From Bacillota bacterium (GTDB lineage Bacteria; Bacillota; Clostridia; Lachnospirales; Lachnospiraceae), in assembly GCA_023399455.1 (NCBI GenBank), contig JAEWPN010000232.1, forward strand, positions 1 to 26,945: DNA of 26,945 bases, given 5' to 3'. The notes beneath the pieces are model-generated. The model did not search any database and was not told the DNA's origin. It saw only the letters and a program-made list of their open reading frames with translations. The translations under genes were made by a program, and so were the position numbers. Of this stretch, positions 25,035-26,945 are shown piece after piece (the stretch's first letter is position 1; every line of letters begins with the position of its first letter).

Positions 25035-25382
25035 ATGGGTGCTAAAAAGACAGTCGGTGAAAAAGAACTAAATATTCAAATAGGTGAGCGTTTGCGTGAA
25101 ATCCGTGAAAACCTCGGTTATACAAGAGAGGAGTTTGCGGATATATTGTGTGTGGCCGAAGGTCATTATAAACGATATGAGACGGGTGCCACTGAACTTC
25201 CTATGTATAAGGTGAAGATTCTGCATAACAAGCTAAATATCGATCCCACCTATCTGATCATCGGGGAAATGGAGGACAGCTTCGATTTGGATGTTTTTAT
25301 GGCCAACAGTACAAGGGAGCAGAGAGACCAGCTCTTTAAGAGAATATTTGAATATATGGAAAGGCTTTTAGTTAAGATATAA
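25035..25382 (+). CDS. XRE-family helix-turn-helix regulator
   Basis: 115 residues from ATG 25035. An XRE/Cro-type domain spans about 14-70: IGERLREIRENLGYTREEFADIL, a recognition-helix region with the unusual HYKRYETG in place of the common YE-x-G pattern, then LPMYKVKILHNKLNIDPTYLI. The tail (about 80-115) is helical and charged and may dimerise. ATG 25035 is preferred because AGAGGTG lies 6-7 bases before it; an in-frame TTG at 24987 has no RBS. The response regulator starts 44 bases downstream in the same direction, so the two may form one unit. Target genes are unknown. Confidence 0.85.
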   Translation: MGAKKTVGEKELNIQIGERLREIRENLGYTREEFADILCVAEGHYKRYETGATELPMYKVKILHNKLNIDPTYLIIGEMEDSFDLDVFMANSTREQRDQLFKRIFEYMERLLVKI

Positions 25383-25426
25383 CACCGCACACACATTTCA
25401 GGAGATTTGTGAGAGGGGAATTACAA

Positions 25427-26149
25427 ATGATGAGGATAGCGGTATGTGATGACGAAATAATCCTCACATCGGAGATGGAAAGTCTATTGCTCAAAATTGC
25501 GAAAGAAAATGACGTTTCTGTGGACATCGATGTATATTTCGATGGAAACAAGCTTACCGACAGTATTTATTCGGGAGAAAAGGTTGACTTAATTTATTTG
25601 AATATAGAGGATGAAAACGATATTGATACGGCGAGAGAGATCAGGGCTATGGATAAGCATGCATTGATCATCTGTGTCTCCAGCAAGGATAAGTATATAA
25701 GAAGGCTGTTCGAAATAGATACCTTCCGGTTTATGGACAAGCCGGTAGACAAGGAACTGTTCGAACGCTACTTTTTAGACGCTTATTTAAAAATCCATGA
25801 ACGAGCAGTCTGCTTTACCTACCGCTTTAATAAGGAAGTACATAATATATCGTTAGAGAACATCATCTATTTTGAAAGTCAGGGAAGGAAAATATTCATT
25901 CATACCAGAGAGGGCAGGCGGGACTACTTTTTCGGGAAGATGAATGAGATAGAGCAGGAACTTAAAGGCTCTCAATTTCAGTTTCTCCGGACGCATCAAT
26001 CGTTTCTTGTAAATACCATGTACATAAAGAGTCTGCTGAAGGCCTGTGTTAGAATACGGGACGGCAGGAAGATTCCGGTAAGCGAAGATAGGAGACGGTT
26101 CGTAAAGGAGAGATATTGTGAGCTGATAGAAAGAGAAAGAGGATTTTGA
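25427..26149 (+). CDS. LytTR-type response regulator with a substituted phospho-acceptor
   Basis: 240 residues from ATG 25427, with AGAGGGG about 8 bases upstream (a GTG at 25409 lies in the RBS region). The receiver domain (1-115) begins MMRIAVCDDE with the acidic pair present, and has the Lys of the DKPVD motif, but the phospho-acceptor position reads LIYLNIED: Asn59 instead of Asp. The C-terminal LytTR DNA-binding domain (about 130-240) has the usual features: ISLENIIYFESQGRKIFIHT and the RTHQSFLVN motif. LytTR regulators often control secretion, virulence or peptide-signalling operons. No histidine kinase gene lies beside it, in line with a receiver that cannot be phosphorylated normally. 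It may act constitutively or by another signal. Confidence 0.9.
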   Translation: MMRIAVCDDEIILTSEMESLLLKIAKENDVSVDIDVYFDGNKLTDSIYSGEKVDLIYLNIEDENDIDTAREIRAMDKHALIICVSSKDKYIRRLFEIDTFRFMDKPVDKELFERYFLDAYLKIHERAVCFTYRFNKEVHNISLENIIYFESQGRKIFIHTREGRRDYFFGKMNEIEQELKGSQFQFLRTHQSFLVNTMYIKSLLKACVRIRDGRKIPVSEDRRRFVKERYCELIERERGF

Positions 26150-26175
26150 GTCGGGTAATGCACAGGGTATGTAAT

Positions 26176-26207
26176 GGAACCACCTCCTAGAAGGTGGTTC
26201 CTCTTTT
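26176..26207 (+). terminator. Terminator of the XRE/LytTR unit
   Basis: Perfect 10-bp stem GGAACCACCT (26176-26185) / AGGTGGTTCC (26192-26201), loop of 6, followed by TCTTTT. It lies 27 bases after the LytTR stop codon. Confidence 0.85.
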
Positions 26208-26309
26208 GTATAAGATTAGTTTGACGCGGAAGAAATCAGTCTGGCTTTACTGTCAAATCAACACTTCCCGGCGTATAGGCAGCGCCCGCTGATATTCCTT
26301 TATACGCGA

Positions 26310-26340
26310 CTCCGCAAAAGCGGAGAAGGCATTTTATTTT
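26310..26340. terminator. Second terminator-like hairpin before the collagen-like gene end
   Basis: Stem CTCCGC (26310-26315), loop AAAA, GCGGAG (26320-26325), then AAGGC and ATTTTATTTT on the plus strand. It lies between the convergent LytTR and collagen-like genes. In the minus direction no T-run follows, so it best fits a back-up plus-strand terminator. Confidence 0.4.
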
Positions 26341-26357
26341 CTCCCTGAAAGGGAAGA

Positions 26358-26945
26358 TTATATCAGTCGAACAACTGTCATATACGTGCTTGAACCCCCA
26401 AGAAGGGTTGCCGCTCCCAACAGACCGAACAACTGTAGTGTCAGCGTATCTCCCGCGGTCAGCGGAGCAATAAAGGACGTAAACAGATTGCTTGCCAATA
26501 CGGTAGGAGAAACGACAGAAGCTGCTATCGGCGCGCCGTTTTGCAATACCTGTGAGGAAACCGCAAGCGCAGTCGTTGTGGCAACGGCATAGCTGATCAG
26601 GTATTCTCCCGTCACCGGTACGGTAAATTCAGTATCCGTACCGTCTACAGTGAACGTGTTCAGGTTTTGATTGTCAGGCAGGGGGATATCGGTACCGCCC
26701 AGCACAACGGCAATAACAGCTGAAGTCGTGTTGGCTGTTGACATGCTGTCGCTCGTAATAGCAGGCCCAGTCGGTCCGGTAGGTCCGGTAGCACCATCAG
26801 CACCAGTCGGTCCAGTAGGTCCGTCAGCACCAGTCGGTCCGGTCGGTCCGTCAGCACCGGTAGGACCGGTAGCACCATCAGCACCAGTAGGTCCAGTAGG
26901 TCCGTAAGCACCAGAAGGTCCGGTCGGTCCCGTAGCACCAGTAGA
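26358..26945 (-). CDS. Collagen-like protein with BclA/C1q-type C-terminal domain (N-terminus outside window)
   Basis: The minus-strand frame is open from the window edge (26945) to TAA at 26358-26360, 195 residues. The first 60 are Gly-X-Y collagen repeats, mostly GPTGPTGAD and [10 protein letters not shown], then a linker ([10 protein letters not shown]) and a C-terminal beta-rich domain of about 130 residues with [30 protein letters not shown] and a hydrophobic end [10 protein letters not shown]. This order (collagen repeats plus a TNF/C1q-like trimerising head) is that of BclA-type exosporium glycoproteins; Thr residues in the repeats are typical glycosylation sites. It is probably a spore-surface or cell-surface filament. 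A Met at 26744 is internal. No N-terminal anchor can be seen because the start is beyond the window. Confidence 0.85.
   Translation of the reverse strand, partial: STGATGPTGPSGAYGPTGPTGADGATGPTGADGPTGPTGADGPTGPTGADGATGPTGPTGPAITSDSMSTANTTSAVIAVVLGGTDIPLPDNQNLNTFTVDGTDTEFTVPVTGEYLISYAVATTTALAVSSQVLQNGAPIAASVVSPTVLASNLFTSFIAPLTAGDTLTLQLFGLLGAATLLGGSSTYMTVVRLI
26757..26945. repeat. Coding tandem repeat of the collagen-like region
   Basis: Imperfect 9-base units (Gly-Pro-Thr and Gly-Ala-Asp codons) in minus-strand sense, arranged in larger blocks of 18-27 bases. They reach the window edge. Such repeats vary in number between strains by slippage. Confidence 0.85.

Noticed and set aside
26216..26309. 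Short inverted segments (GCGTATA/TATACGC) before the collagen-like gene
   Set aside because: Arms are only 7 bp and far apart; not above chance for an intergenic stretch.
26671..26907. Plus-strand frame rich in Gly-Pro-Val/Pro-Ser-Ala repeats
   Set aside because: It is the complement of the Gly-X-Y collagen codons on the minus strand; only the minus frame continues into a folded C-terminal domain.
26757..26945. Regular short repeats considered as a CRISPR array
   Set aside because: The units are contiguous 9-base codon repeats without unique spacers and encode collagen.

Overview
The window looks like a chromosomal segment of a low-to-moderate GC, spore-forming Clostridia species, most likely of the Lachnospiraceae. 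The evidence is strong AGGAGG-type ribosome binding sites, sigma-A promoters, intrinsic terminators, a Kdp operon with the clostridial gene order, a spore photoproduct lyase, a BclA-like collagen protein, a pyrophosphate-type phosphofructokinase and several GH94-type phosphorylases. The species cannot be named from the sequence alone.

Left part (1-9.3 kb). The tail of a GNAT acetyltransferase is followed by a strong promoter buried in CsoR-type operators. That promoter drives only a short leader ending in a hairpin, which looks like an operon remnant. Next comes a complete potassium-uptake locus: a 34-codon membrane peptide, kdpF, kdpA, kdpB, kdpC, then kdpD and kdpE behind their own promoter. 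A TCTTAAT(G/T) motif lies upstream of the operon, upstream of kdpDE and, as an exact 20-bp direct repeat, upstream of a four-helix AtpI-like membrane protein. It is probably the KdpE box.

Middle part (9.3-14.8 kb). Two small minus-strand genes have good ribosome binding sites: a 52-aa hydrophilic protein and a 28-aa holin-like toxin of type I toxin-antitoxin style. A minus-strand pair follows, an alpha/beta hydrolase and the spore photoproduct lyase splB. A cupin protein is divergent from the phosphofructokinase gene. A minus-strand AraC regulator is divergent from the sugar phosphorylases.

Right part (15-26.9 kb). Two large beta-glucoside phosphorylases (GH94 and GH94/GH161-like) flank a roughly 230-bp inverted-repeat element with RNA-like folding. 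A LacI regulator and glycogen phosphorylase follow, and both carry a GAAAACG(T/C)TTTC operator. With PPi-dependent phosphofructokinase nearby, the region supports energy-sparing breakdown of beta-glucans and glycogen. It then holds an XRE regulator, a LytTR response regulator whose phospho-acceptor Asp is Asn, and the C-terminal part of a collagen-like spore-surface protein cut by the window edge.

I found no CRISPR array, tRNA, rRNA or insertion sequence. The most unusual items are the inverted-repeat element family, the CsoR-operator remnant, the putative Kdp regulon extended to an AtpI-like protein, the small toxin, the degenerate LytTR receiver, and the splB gene lacking the Bacillus hydrogen-donor Cys.
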